The position numbers and the translations under genes are program-made. Below, one piece after another: positions 1-9,215 of a stretch of DNA of 64,000 nt. Origin of the DNA: Rummeliibacillus sp. POC4 (lineage in GTDB: Bacteria; Bacillota; Bacilli; Bacillales_A; Planococcaceae). The stretch covers positions 1 to 64,000 of the forward strand of contig NZ_QWUA01000009.1 of NCBI RefSeq assembly GCF_003576525.1. Reading direction: 5' to 3'. The first letter of the stretch is position 1, and each line of letters begins with the position of its first letter. Below the pieces are notes generated by a model that had not been told where the DNA came from, searched no databases, and saw only the letters and a list, made by a program, of their open reading frames with translations.

Positions 1-539
1 TTATAATTTTTCCTTTATAAACAGAAAATGTAACAATGGTATAACACTATTATATCAATAGTTAAACAACCAAAGAGCTTAAAATAGATTTTTATAATAA
101 TTGATTTTATATAATAATTCATTGCAGGTATAAAACTATATTAAAATAGTTATAAGTGAGTGAAATTCTGCTATTAATTATATAAGGCTAATATGAATTT
201 TTTTACAAAAATTTAATCGATTGATTTAAACTTAATCCATTTTCAGGTAAAATAATTATAGAATATATTATTTCCATATTGTTGGAATTTTTAAGTTTTA
301 CTTCTAAACTAAAATAAAGGAAATGAATATATAGACAACACCTATATAAATAGTTTTAGTGAAATAAAATAATAATTCATTGCCTATAAACAGTATTATT
401 AGAATTTTCTATTTTCTGTAGCTAAGGTTTTATTAATCATATTTACTTTCGGAACAAATACACTAAAAAAATCCAAAAATATTACGATAATATAGTAACT
501 AGAGTTTACGGGAATATGTGCTTGGAAGGGTGAATAGTC
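1..539. other. AT-rich non-coding stretch upstream of the FapA-like gene
   Basis: This stretch is very AT-rich and has no reading frame with a credible ribosome binding site. A short direct repeat (ATAATAATTCATTGC) occurs near 111-125 and again near 367-381. The only functional site I can support is the ribosome binding site GGAAGGGTG at 524-532, which serves the TTG start at 540. No promoter is convincing. Confidence 0.5.
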
Positions 540-2111
540 TTGCTAATTTATGAGAACGATTACATACAATTATTAGAGGAACAAACAAAAGTTTATATCC
601 AAGTGAATAAAGAAGGCTTTTCTTTAAAAGATTTTGATATGATTTTAAAAAAGAATCCGCGCATAAAATTAACAAGTTTTGCGAATTTAAGAAAGGCTTT
701 AAATACTGTGGGGAGTGAACAAGTCGAAATTGGTGCTTGGCTACTACCATTAGAAATTGTTGTATCAAGAGATCGAATGCTTGCCACTATGTATATTAAT
801 GAGGATCCAACGACCATCTTCCAAGATGATGACAATTTGAATAAGCAAATCAGAGAAGTTGCGGAAAATGTCGGGGTTACATTTGGTCTTCATACCTTAT
901 CATTAAATGATGTGAAATCTGGAAAACCTGTAACAGTGGCTGCAGGATTACCGCCACAAAAGGGACCGGATGCTAAAATAACGTACTTAGAAATTCCAGA
1001 GAGAAAGCCTCAAATTTTGGAGAGTGGCCGTGCAGATTACTATGATATGAATTTTATCTTTGAAATCGAACAAGATGCATGGTTAGGAGAAAAAATCCCA
1101 GCAAAGCCTGGAATACCAGGTAAGAATGTACTTGGCGAAACAATTCCAGCAATTGATGGTAAGGACATTCCATTAAAATATGATGCTAGTTCCATTTATG
1201 AACAAGAAGTCGATGGTAAGATTATTATTAGAGCAAAGAATAATGGGGTAATTGATAACACAAACGAAAAATTAGCGATTAATAAGCATCTTCAGATTAA
1301 AAAAGATGTCGGTTTAGAAACAGGAAATTTAAAATTTGATGGATCGATTACGATCAGTGAAACCGTTGTTGCAGGTTTCTCTGTAGAAGCTACTGGAGAT
1401 ATTTCAATTGAAGGAATTGAAGGAGTAACTGGAGCTAAACTGATTGAATCTAAATATGGTGATATCTATATTCGTGGTGGGATTTTTGGAAATGGTGAGA
1501 CCGTTGTACGTGCAGGGGGCAATATTTACGTAAAACATACAAATGATAGTACGCTACAAGCTTCAAAAGATATTTTTATAGGCTCTTATTCCATGGATTC
1601 CAATCTTAAGGCACAAAATATTTTTGTCAATGAACAAAGTGGCAAAATTATTGGCGGTTCTGCGGAAGCTACAAATTCTATCAACGCTGCCATTTCAGGA
1701 AATAGGTTAGAAAGAAAGACAGAGCTAATCCTTACTCTACCAGACCGAAAAGAAAGTGCTAAAATTATCAAAGATAAAAAAGATAAAATTATGGAGATTG
1801 AAAAGGAAATTGCGCATTTAGATGAGAAAGTATTTTCTCTTAAACCATTTTTAGAACAAATGAACGAAATTCAACGAAAAACATATGATGATACTATCGA
1901 AACGATTCATAAAAAGGAATCTGAGTTAAATCAATTAGAAACAGAAATAAACAGTATTTTCCAACAACTAAAAAGCACGGGAGATGAGAACATTAATATT
2001 ACTAAAGAAGCTTTTCCTGGTACTGTTATTCAAATTGGGAAGAAGTCAACTATATTGAATAGCTCGACTTGTGGAAAATTCACCTTGGAAAATGGCGAGC
2101 TGAATGTCTAG
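540..2111 (+). CDS. FapA family (DUF342) polymer-forming protein
   Basis: The 523-residue protein resembles the FapA/DUF342 family. Members carry a beta-helical polymer-forming core and are found in Firmicutes and in some flagellar or polarity systems; their exact role is poorly defined. The middle (about residues 150-390) is rich in glycine-punctuated short beta repeats such as GDISIEGIEG. Residues about 400-475 are highly charged and look like a coiled coil. The start is TTG at 540, chosen because GGAAGGGTG lies 8 bases upstream and no ATG is better placed. Its end overlaps the next gene by 8 bases, which suggests translational coupling. The family call is firm; the function is not known. 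Confidence 0.8.
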   Translation: MLIYENDYIQLLEEQTKVYIQVNKEGFSLKDFDMILKKNPRIKLTSFANLRKALNTVGSEQVEIGAWLLPLEIVVSRDRMLATMYINEDPTTIFQDDDNLNKQIREVAENVGVTFGLHTLSLNDVKSGKPVTVAAGLPPQKGPDAKITYLEIPERKPQILESGRADYYDMNFIFEIEQDAWLGEKIPAKPGIPGKNVLGETIPAIDGKDIPLKYDASSIYEQEVDGKIIIRAKNNGVIDNTNEKLAINKHLQIKKDVGLETGNLKFDGSITISETVVAGFSVEATGDISIEGIEGVTGAKLIESKYGDIYIRGGIFGNGETVVRAGGNIYVKHTNDSTLQASKDIFIGSYSMDSNLKAQNIFVNEQSGKIIGGSAEATNSINAAISGNRLERKTELILTLPDRKESAKIIKDKKDKIMEIEKEIAHLDEKVFSLKPFLEQMNEIQRKTYDDTIETIHKKESELNQLETEINSIFQQLKSTGDENINITKEAFPGTVIQIGKKSTILNSSTCGKFTLENGELNV

Positions 2112-2826
2112 ACCATTAGTCTTCGCACATCGTGGTGCTTCAGCTTATGCGATTGAAAATTCCCTTGATGCTTTTCAACTAGCCTTAGAATTGCAAGCAG
2201 ATGGGTTAGAACTTGATATTCAAATGACAAAGGATCAAATACCGGTCGTAGTACACGATTACAATTTGAGAAGATTGACGGGCAAAAACGCATTAGTATC
2301 CGATCTAACTTTAAAAGAACTCAAATCCTTGAAGGTTGGTAAGCTTTTTATAAGAAGATTTAGAGGACCAGCGATTTTAACATTTGAGGAATTTCTATCT
2401 TGGCATTCAAGGACAAAAGTACCGTTAAATATTGAGCTTAAAGAATCTTTTATAGAGAATTCCAATGCATTAAAAACAACAGTAGAAAGATGTATGGAAA
2501 TCCCGTATATTCATTTTTCCTCATTTCATCTAGACCTTCTTAAAAATGTCAAAAGGCTAGCACCAAACATAGAAACAGCCTTTATCGCTACAAAATTATT
2601 GAATTGGGACGAGTTAGATCAATTGCCTTATATCGATACGATTCATGCCAACAAAACTTGGTATTACAAAGAACGATATTTAGATGCCTGTTTTCGTCAT
2701 CATAAAAAATGCAGATTTTACAATATCCACGGTAATGAAAAATACATTACATCACCACATAAAAACGTGATTGGATGGATTACTGACTATCCTGAAATAG
2801 TCCGAGCAGCACAAAGAAAAGTATAA
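2104..2826 (+). CDS. Glycerophosphodiester phosphodiesterase (YqiK-like)
   Basis: The 240-residue protein has the GDPD fold signature: His9-Arg10-Gly11 followed by Asn19, the metal ligands Glu36 and Asp38, and His51 in VVVHD. The family hydrolyses glycerophosphodiesters to glycerol-3-phosphate and an alcohol. There is no signal peptide, so a cytoplasmic enzyme is expected. It overlaps the FapA-like gene and ends at a strong terminator. The order GDPD, DUF2627 gene, bkdR matches yqiK-yqzF-bkdR in Bacillus, so this is probably the yqiK orthologue. The physiological substrate cannot be told from sequence. Confidence 0.9.
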   Translation: MSRPLVFAHRGASAYAIENSLDAFQLALELQADGLELDIQMTKDQIPVVVHDYNLRRLTGKNALVSDLTLKELKSLKVGKLFIRRFRGPAILTFEEFLSWHSRTKVPLNIELKESFIENSNALKTTVERCMEIPYIHFSSFHLDLLKNVKRLAPNIETAFIATKLLNWDELDQLPYIDTIHANKTWYYKERYLDACFRHHKKCRFYNIHGNEKYITSPHKNVIGWITDYPEIVRAAQRKV

Positions 2827-2866
2827 AAGCCTCTATGGGATATGAAATTCCGTAGAGGCTTCGCAT
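2827..2866 (+). terminator. Rho-independent terminator after the GDPD gene
   Basis: The arms AAGCCTCTATGG (2827-2838) and CCGTAGAGGCTT (2850-2861) form a 12-bp stem with one wobble pair. It sits between convergent genes and may serve both strands. Confidence 0.8.
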
Positions 2867-2882
2867 TTTCTATCATTCAATT

Positions 2883-3131
2883 TTATTTCTTCTTAGAATA
2901 TTTTGTTGCTACTCGTCCATTTTTTCGATCTCTGTTTAATAAGTATCCTGCAAAAAAACCAAATCCTATTAAAAATAAGATAATTCCAATTGTAAATTGC
3001 AACCATAGGTAAGGTATGGGATCAGCTAATTTTGCAAAAAAAGTATCGCGCATTAATTTTATCCCGGTTGCAGCCATAATGGCGGGAATGGCTAATATGA
3101 TAAAAGCTATAAAACGACCCATTTCGTTCAA
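2883..3131 (-). CDS. yqzF: DUF2627 small membrane protein (YqzF-like)
   Basis: The 82-residue protein has two hydrophobic segments, at about residues 8-26 and 43-65, and a basic tail (RDRKNGRVATKYSKKK). This is typical of the small DUF2627/YqzF membrane proteins found next to bkdR in Bacillus. The start is supported by GAGGAG about 10 bases upstream on the minus strand. It is convergent with the GDPD gene and divergent from bkdR. The function is unknown. The identification rests on size, topology and position. Confidence 0.75.
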   Translation of the reverse strand: MNEMGRFIAFIILAIPAIMAATGIKLMRDTFFAKLADPIPYLWLQFTIGIILFLIGFGFFAGYLLNRDRKNGRVATKYSKKK

Positions 3132-3255
3132 CTCCTCTAATCTTTTATATTCTCACGTGTATTGTATAGATTGTCAAGCGTATCAACATTCGATACTATA
3201 ATATCAATAATTATAGGAAAATACTTGAACTAAAATAGATAGGAAGTGAAAAAAT

Positions 3256-5304
3256 TTGCATAGAATAATGATAGTAGGTGCAGGCAATGGGGGAACGGCT
3301 ATCTTACGGTTATTGGGACACGCATCTAAATGGCAAACCGTAGCAGTTATAGATATCAAGGACGATGCCAGTGGAATCATTGAGGCAAAGAAAATGGGCA
3401 TTCAAACGGGAAATGACTGGCGAAGTTTTTTACAAGATTCAATTGAAATGGTCATTGATGTAACTGGTGATCACAAAGTTTTTGAAGAGTTAAGGGCGAC
3501 TTTACCAAAAGAAACAATGTTGATACCGGGTGGATTCGCTGAAATTATTGTACAACTATTACAAGAAAAAGATTACTATATTCAGAAACTGCAATCTTTC
3601 TCAAAGCGACAACAAATTATATTTAATTCGATTGAAGAGGGTATGATAAGTATTAATCCTTCAGGAATTGTCACTTTTTTTAACCAAAGTGCACAACGAA
3701 TTACAGGAATCTCAATGGATGAAGCAATAGGTCAACATATAGATGTTGTCATTCCAAATAGCGGATTAAATAGAGTCATAGAAACTGGTCAAGCTGAAAC
3801 CAATCAGGAACTACTATTAAAAACGGGCAAAAAAATTGTCACTTCCAGATTTCCAATGTTGGATGAACATTCGATGCAAATCGGTGCATTTGCCATCTTC
3901 AAGGATATTAGCGAAGTAGTATCTTTAGCCGAAGAAATTACAGATTTAAAAGAAATCAAAACGATGCTAGAAGCAATTATCCAATCGAGTGACGATGCTA
4001 TTTCTGTAGTGGATGAACAAGGCCGAGGTATTCTTGTAAATCCTGCGTATACAAGAATTACAGGGCTTCCTCCAGAGGAAATCATCGGAAAGCCAGCTAC
4101 AACAGATATCTCCGAGGGTGAAAGTATGCATCTTAAAGTAATTGAAACGAAAAAGCCAATTCGTGGTGTCAATATGCGTCTAGGACCGAGTATGCGGGAA
4201 GTTATCGTGAATGTGGCACCTATTATCGTAGAAAATGAACTAAAAGGTAGTGTAGGTGTTATTCATGATGTCACAGAAATGCGTTCGCTTGCCCAGGAAT
4301 TAAACAAAGCAAAAACAATTATTAGATCTTTAGAGTCAAAATATGTATTTGATGATATCATCGGTAATTCGGAAGAAATGACATTGGCTATAGAACAAGC
4401 AAAATTGGCTGCTAAAACGCCTGTCACGGTGTTTTTAAGAGGAGAATCAGGAACTGGAAAGGAATTATTTGCTCATGCCATTCATAGTGAAAGTAACCGG
4501 CATTATGAAAAGTTTATCCGCGTAAATTGTGCAGCAATTGCAGAAAACTTATTAGAAAGTGAACTATTTGGTTATGAAGACGGAGCCTTTACGGGTGCGA
4601 AAAAAGGAGGAAAGCGGGGCCTTTTTGAAGAAGCAAATGGTGGTAGTATCTTCTTAGATGAGATTGGGGAATTATCGTTAAATACACAAGCTAAATTATT
4701 AAGAGTTCTACAGGAAAGAGAAATTGTGCGAGTAGGTGGTGTAAAACCAATTCCGATTGATGTTCGTATTATTGCTGCAACGAATGTCAATATGGAAAAG
4801 GCGCTACATGATCATACTTTTCGTGAAGATCTATATTATCGATTAAATCGAATGCCGATTTATATCCCGCCATTACGAAATCGATTACAGGATATACCAC
4901 AACTTGTAGAGCGTTTGTTGACAAAGCTAAATCGTGAATATGGGAGAAATGTGACCACGGTTTCACCAGCGGTTATTCCAAAACTACAATCCTACAATTG
5001 GCCTGGTAATGTCCGTGAATTAGAAAATGTCATTGGGCGGGCTATGATTTTCATGCCAATTTCTGAAACAGAAATACATGAACGTTTTGTTCAAATTTCT
5101 AGTAATCAGAATGATTTTGCTGAAAACGATAAGGCTCTGAAGATCATTCAAGGTTCACTCGAAGAAATCATGCATCGTCATGAAAAACAAATTATTGAAC
5201 AAGCATTAGAAACCTGTCAATACAATAAAACAAAGACGGCTCATATGCTCAATATTTCGATTAGAAGTTTATATTATAAATTAGAAAAATATGGTCTTGC
5301 ATAA
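3256..5304 (+). CDS. bkdR: BkdR, sigma-54-dependent activator of the bkd operon
   Basis: The 682-residue protein begins with a Rossmann-like segment ([13 protein letters not shown], residues 4-16). Two PAS-like domains follow (about 115-225 and 235-350). The AAA+ sigma-54 interaction domain has Walker A GESGTGKE at about 396, the GAFTGA loop near 443 and FLDEIGEL near 465. A Fis-type helix-turn-helix closes the protein (about 640-682). Sigma-54 activators use ATP to open promoter complexes. The start is TTG at 3256, behind AGGAAGTG at 3241-3248. It lies just before the sigma-54 promoter of bcd, as in Bacillus. The N-terminal domain may sense a branched-chain metabolite, which is inference. 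Confidence 0.95.
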   Translation: MHRIMIVGAGNGGTAILRLLGHASKWQTVAVIDIKDDASGIIEAKKMGIQTGNDWRSFLQDSIEMVIDVTGDHKVFEELRATLPKETMLIPGGFAEIIVQLLQEKDYYIQKLQSFSKRQQIIFNSIEEGMISINPSGIVTFFNQSAQRITGISMDEAIGQHIDVVIPNSGLNRVIETGQAETNQELLLKTGKKIVTSRFPMLDEHSMQIGAFAIFKDISEVVSLAEEITDLKEIKTMLEAIIQSSDDAISVVDEQGRGILVNPAYTRITGLPPEEIIGKPATTDISEGESMHLKVIETKKPIRGVNMRLGPSMREVIVNVAPIIVENELKGSVGVIHDVTEMRSLAQELNKAKTIIRSLESKYVFDDIIGNSEEMTLAIEQAKLAAKTPVTVFLRGESGTGKELFAHAIHSESNRHYEKFIRVNCAAIAENLLESELFGYEDGAFTGAKKGGKRGLFEEANGGSIFLDEIGELSLNTQAKLLRVLQEREIVRVGGVKPIPIDVRIIAATNVNMEKALHDHTFREDLYYRLNRMPIYIPPLRNRLQDIPQLVERLLTKLNREYGRNVTTVSPAVIPKLQSYNWPGNVRELENVIGRAMIFMPISETEIHERFVQISSNQNDFAENDKALKIIQGSLEEIMHRHEKQIIEQALETCQYNKTKTAHMLNISIRSLYYKLEKYGLA

Positions 5305-5308
5305 AATG

Positions 5309-5347
5309 GCGCGCAACAAATTGCACATTGCGCAAAATATTGCACGG
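5309..5347 (+). promoter_or_regulatory. Candidate BkdR upstream activating sites
   Basis: Right after bkdR there is a cluster of GCGCAA/TTGCAC-type half sites: GCGCGCAAC at 5310-5318, TTGCAC at 5321, TTGCGCAA at 5328-5335 and TTGCACG at 5340-5346. Several are in inverted orientation. They lie about 55-90 bases upstream of the -24 element, where enhancer-type sites for a sigma-54 activator are expected. The pattern is visible; the assignment to BkdR is inferred. Confidence 0.5.
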
Positions 5348-5353
5348 AATTTA

Positions 5354-5394
5354 AAAGCCTACCTTAAATGAAATTCATTTAAGGTAGGCTTTTT
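5354..5394 (+). terminator. Terminator after bkdR
   Basis: AAAGCCTACCTTAAATGAA is followed directly by its reverse complement and a run of T (about 5391-5394). It separates bkdR from the sigma-54-driven bcd operon. Confidence 0.85.
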
Positions 5395-5399
5395 ACATT

Positions 5400-5415
5400 T
5401 GGCATGCTTCTTGCA
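5400..5415 (+). promoter_or_regulatory. Sigma-54 (-24/-12) promoter of the bcd-bkd operon
   Basis: TGGCATGCTTCTTGCA matches the sigma-54 consensus, with GG at 5401-5402 and GC at 5413-5414 separated by exactly 10 bases. It is about 68 bases upstream of the bcd start and directly downstream of a sigma-54 activator gene. Confidence 0.92.
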
Positions 5416-5482
5416 TTAAATAATGGTAACTGGGATTTATAAAAACCAGAAATAGTTCACAACTTCAAAGGGGGACATATCA

Positions 5483-6586
5483 ATGGAAATCTTCAAGTAT
5501 ATGGAAAAATATGATTATGAACAAATTGTAATGTGTCAAGATCAATCTTCAGGGTTAAAAGCAATTATTGCTATACATGATACAACACTAGGGCCTGCGC
5601 TTGGTGGTACAAGAATGTGGACTTATGCATCAGAAGCGGATGCTATAGAAGATGCGCTACGATTGGCTCGTGGTATGACATATAAAAATGCAGCAGCTGG
5701 TTTAAATCTAGGTGGTGGAAAAACGGTTATTATGGGTGATCCATTCAAAGATAAAAATGATGAAATGTTTCGTGCGCTCGGTAGATTTATACAAGGATTG
5801 AATGGCCGTTATATTACAGCGGAGGATGTTGGTACAACAGTTGCTGATATGGATTTGATTCATGAAGAGACCGATTATGTCACTGGTATTTCTCCTGCAT
5901 TTGGGTCATCAGGTAACCCATCACCAGTAACGGCATATGGTGTATATGTAGGGATGAAAGCGGCTGCAAAAGAGGCGTTTGGTAGCGATAATTTGAAAGG
6001 TAAAAAAATTGCTGTTCAAGGGCTTGGTAATGTTGCTTATACATTGTGTCAGTATTTATATGAAGAAGGGGCAGAATTGATTGTAACAGATATTAATGAA
6101 CTAGCTGTAACACGAGTTGTAGAAGAATTTGGTGCAACAGCTGTAGAACCACATGAAATATATAAACAAGAAGTGGATATTTTCTCACCATGTGCATTAG
6201 GTGCAATTATTAATGATCAAACCATCCCACAACTGAAAGCAAAAGTGATTGCCGGATCTGCTAACAATCAGCTTCAACATTCAGTACATGGCCAGATATT
6301 ACATGAAACAGGCATTGTTTACGCGCCAGATTACGTTATTAATGCTGGCGGTGTGATTAATGTTGCAGATGAGTTATATGGCTATAATCGTGAACGTGCG
6401 ATGAAAAGAGTGGAAGGTATTTATGATAGCATAGCTAAAATTATAGCAATATCAAAAAGAGATAATATACCGACCTATTTGGCTGCCAACCAATTAGCAG
6501 AAGATCGTATCAATCGAATTTCAAAATCACGAAGCACATTTTTGCGTAATGAAAAGAATATTCTATCAAATAGAGAAAGAGATTAG
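5483..6586 (+). CDS. bcd: Leucine dehydrogenase (Bcd)
   Basis: The 367-residue Glu/Leu/Phe/Val dehydrogenase reversibly deaminates leucine, valine and isoleucine to 2-keto acids with NAD. The catalytic lysine motif [11 protein letters not shown] (Lys at about 80) and the NAD-binding GLGNVAY (about 180-186) are visible, as is the family signature around GTTVADMD. The length is normal for octameric leucine dehydrogenase. AAAGGGGGA precedes the ATG. It is the first gene of the sigma-54 operon and supplies keto acids to the BkdAA/AB/B-LpdV complex. In Bacillus subtilis ptb precedes bcd and buk follows it; neither is present here. Confidence 0.95.
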   Translation: MEIFKYMEKYDYEQIVMCQDQSSGLKAIIAIHDTTLGPALGGTRMWTYASEADAIEDALRLARGMTYKNAAAGLNLGGGKTVIMGDPFKDKNDEMFRALGRFIQGLNGRYITAEDVGTTVADMDLIHEETDYVTGISPAFGSSGNPSPVTAYGVYVGMKAAAKEAFGSDNLKGKKIAVQGLGNVAYTLCQYLYEEGAELIVTDINELAVTRVVEEFGATAVEPHEIYKQEVDIFSPCALGAIINDQTIPQLKAKVIAGSANNQLQHSVHGQILHETGIVYAPDYVINAGGVINVADELYGYNRERAMKRVEGIYDSIAKIIAISKRDNIPTYLAANQLAEDRINRISKSRSTFLRNEKNILSNRERD

Positions 6587-6599
6587 AAGATATAAATCA

Positions 6600-6628
6600 G
6601 GTGACTTTTAAAATAAGTATGCTATAAT
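6600..6628 (+). promoter_or_regulatory. Possible internal promoter upstream of lpdV
   Basis: GTGACT (6601-6606) and TATAAT (6623-6628) are separated by 16 bases, with TG at 6620-6621 giving an extended -10. It lies in the 179-base gap between bcd and lpdV and could drive lpdV-bkdB independently of sigma-54. This is inferred from consensus only. Confidence 0.4.
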
Positions 6629-6648
6629 TTAGTACCAGGTAATAAAAA

Positions 6649-6700
6649 TATAACTGTCATGTTTGATAGTGCTATTATTTATTTGAATATGACAGTTATC
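6649..6700 (+). promoter_or_regulatory. Stem-loop in the bcd-lpdV gap
   Basis: ATAACTGTCAT (6650-6660) is perfectly inverted as ATGACAGTTAT (6689-6699), with a 28-base loop and CACGTTTTAT after it. It could be an attenuating terminator or an mRNA processing or stability element between bcd and lpdV. Confidence 0.5.
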
Positions 6701-6765
6701 ACGTTTTATATATAAAATTTAATGATATAACTAATAGGGAAATATAAAAATAGGAGTGTGTTCTT

Positions 6766-8193
6766 ATGGCTAAGAATTATGACCTTGTCATATTAGGAGG
6801 AGGACCAGGAGGTTATGTTGCAGCTATTCGTGCCGCACAACTCGGCCTTTCTACTGCCATTGTGGAACAAAGTAAACTAGGGGGTACTTGTTTACATAAA
6901 GGATGTATTCCAAGTAAAGCTTTGCTACGCAGTGCGGAAGTCTATCGGACAACAAAAGAGCAAGCTCATACATTTGGTGTGGAAGCATATGATATAAAAT
7001 TTAACTTTGAACAGGCTCAAAAACGCAAAAATGGAATTGTTGATCAATTACATAAAGGCGTTCAAGGCTTGATGAAAAAAGGAAAAATTGATGTATATAA
7101 AGGCTATGGAAGAATATTAGGACCATCTATTTTTTCACCGATGTCTGGTACTATTTCGGTGGAATTTGAAGATGACCGTGAAAATGAAATGCTCATTCCG
7201 AAAAATGTCATCATTGCAACAGGATCCAGACCAAGAGGCTTAAAAGGTTTGACACCAGATAGCAAAACAATATTAACATCAGATGATTTAATGTCATTGG
7301 AACAGTTACCACAATCATTAATCATTGTGGGTGGTGGCGTAATCGGGATTGAATGGGCATCAATGTTACATGATTTTGGTGTAGAAGTAACGATTGTTGA
7401 ATATTCCGATGCTATTTTGCCAACAGAAGATTATGATGTTCAAAAATTAATGACAACTTCGTTTGAAAAAAGGGGTATCCGTGTTTTAACCAATGCCAAT
7501 ATACTTCCGGAAACACTGCAAGCAAATGCTGATCACATTGAGATATCAGCTGAAGTGAATGGTTCACAGCAAAAATTATCCGCAGAAAAATTATTATTAT
7601 CAGTTGGCAGACAAGCAAATGTAGAAAATATCGGTCTAGATAATACAGATATTGAAGTACACCGCGGATTTGTAGAAGTAAATGAACATTATCAAACAAA
7701 AGAAACTCATATCTATGCAATTGGTGATGTTATTGGTGGTTTGCAACTTGCTCATGTTGCATCTCATGAAGGAATCCATGCAGTGGAACATATTGCTGGA
7801 TATCAACCTGAGAAAATTGAACTTCATAAGATAGCACGTTGTATTTATGGTAGTCCAGAAGTTGCAAGCATTGGTTTTACAGAAAAACAAGCAAAAGAAC
7901 AGGGTTTAGAAATCGCCATAGGTAAATTTCCATTTGCTGCTATTGGAAAAGCGCTTGTTTACGGTGAAACAGAAGGATTTGTGAAAATAATCGCAGACAA
8001 AAAGTCGGATGATATTGTCGGGATACATATCATTGGTGCTCATGCAACAGAACTTATATCCGAAGCAAGTCTTGCGATGTTAGTAGATGCGACTCCGTGG
8101 GAAATGTCAGCACATATCCACCCACATCCGTCGCTTTCAGAAGCAATTGGAGAAGCAGCTTTAGCTGTTGAAGGAAAAGCGATTCATCAGTAA
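6766..8193 (+). CDS. lpdV: Dihydrolipoyl dehydrogenase of the branched-chain keto acid complex (E3)
   Basis: The 475-residue flavoprotein reoxidises the dihydrolipoyl groups of BkdB with NAD. It has the FAD-binding GGGPGG (residues 11-16), the redox disulfide pair Cys42/Cys47 in GGTCLHKGCIP, a second NAD-binding GGGVIGIE near 188, AIGDVIGG for FAD, and the active-site His in the C-terminal HPHPSLSEAIGE. AGGAG lies 10 bases before the ATG. It starts a tight run lpdV-bkdAA-bkdAB-bkdB with gaps of 2-19 bases. Confidence 0.95.
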   Translation: MAKNYDLVILGGGPGGYVAAIRAAQLGLSTAIVEQSKLGGTCLHKGCIPSKALLRSAEVYRTTKEQAHTFGVEAYDIKFNFEQAQKRKNGIVDQLHKGVQGLMKKGKIDVYKGYGRILGPSIFSPMSGTISVEFEDDRENEMLIPKNVIIATGSRPRGLKGLTPDSKTILTSDDLMSLEQLPQSLIIVGGGVIGIEWASMLHDFGVEVTIVEYSDAILPTEDYDVQKLMTTSFEKRGIRVLTNANILPETLQANADHIEISAEVNGSQQKLSAEKLLLSVGRQANVENIGLDNTDIEVHRGFVEVNEHYQTKETHIYAIGDVIGGLQLAHVASHEGIHAVEHIAGYQPEKIELHKIARCIYGSPEVASIGFTEKQAKEQGLEIAIGKFPFAAIGKALVYGETEGFVKIIADKKSDDIVGIHIIGAHATELISEASLAMLVDATPWEMSAHIHPHPSLSEAIGEAALAVEGKAIHQ

Positions 8194-8208
8194 AGGAGAG
8201 ATGAGAAA

Positions 8209-9213
8209 ATGACTGAAAACAGACATGCTGCATTAGGTTTATCAGATGAAAAAGTACTTGAAATGTATAGAACAATGCTATTAGCACGACGAATAGATGA
8301 AAGAATGTGGCTTCTAAATCGCGCAGGTAAAATCCCATTTGTTATTTCTTGTCAAGGCCAAGAAGCAGCACAAGTAGGGGCGGCTTATGCATTAGACAAC
8401 GAAAAAGATTATATCGCGCCTTATTATCGAGATATGGGGGTTGTCCTTCGTTTCGGAATGACTACACAAGAACTAATGCTATCTGCTTTCGCAAAAGCAG
8501 AAGACCCAAACTCCGGTGGTAGACAAATGCCAGGACACTTTGGACAAAAGAAAAATCGTATTATAACAGGCTCATCACCCGTAACAACACAAGTACCCCA
8601 TGCAGTAGGGGTAGCTTTGGCTAGTAAAATGCAAAAGAAAGATTTTGTGACATTTGTAACTCTAGGTGAAGGATCCTCTAACCAAGGTGATTTCCACGAA
8701 GGGGCTAATTTTGCGGGCGTTCATAAACTACCGGTTATTATTATGGTAGAAAATAATCGCTATGCTATATCTGTTCCGTTAAAAAAACAACTTGCTTGTG
8801 AAAATGTATCTGATCGTGCCAAAGGGTATGGAATGCCAGGTGTAACGGTAGATGGTAATGATCCAATTGAAGTTTATAAAGTAGTAAAAGAAGCAGCTGA
8901 TCGAGCGAGAGAGGGGAAAGGACCAAGTCTTATCGAAACAGTTTGCTATCGTTTGACTGCGCATTCATCTGATGATGATCAACGTCAATATCGGACAGAA
9001 GAAGATTTAGCAGAAGGAAAAGCACATGATCCGATTATGAGATTCTCAAATTACTTAAAAGAATTGAACATTTTAACATCAGAACTTGAAGAGAAAATGC
9101 AAAATGACATCATGGCTGAAATTGATGAAGCTACTGAATATGCAGAACAGGCCCCATATGCAGCACCTGAGCATGCATTAAAATACGTTTATGCAGAACA
9201 GGAGGAAGTATAA
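8209..9213 (+). CDS. bkdAA: 2-oxoisovalerate dehydrogenase E1 alpha subunit
   Basis: The 334-residue protein is the thiamine diphosphate-dependent E1 alpha chain, which decarboxylates branched-chain 2-keto acids together with BkdAB. The thiamine diphosphate and magnesium motif runs from GEGSSNQGDFHEG (about residue 155) to VENNRYAI. The phosphorylation-loop-like region HSSDDDQRQYR follows near 250. It sits 15 bases after lpdV with AAAGGAG upstream, and 2 bases before bkdAB. The length fits the bacterial branched-chain type. Confidence 0.95.
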   Translation: MTENRHAALGLSDEKVLEMYRTMLLARRIDERMWLLNRAGKIPFVISCQGQEAAQVGAAYALDNEKDYIAPYYRDMGVVLRFGMTTQELMLSAFAKAEDPNSGGRQMPGHFGQKKNRIITGSSPVTTQVPHAVGVALASKMQKKDFVTFVTLGEGSSNQGDFHEGANFAGVHKLPVIIMVENNRYAISVPLKKQLACENVSDRAKGYGMPGVTVDGNDPIEVYKVVKEAADRAREGKGPSLIETVCYRLTAHSSDDDQRQYRTEEDLAEGKAHDPIMRFSNYLKELNILTSELEEKMQNDIMAEIDEATEYAEQAPYAAPEHALKYVYAEQEEV

Positions 9214-9215
9214 AA

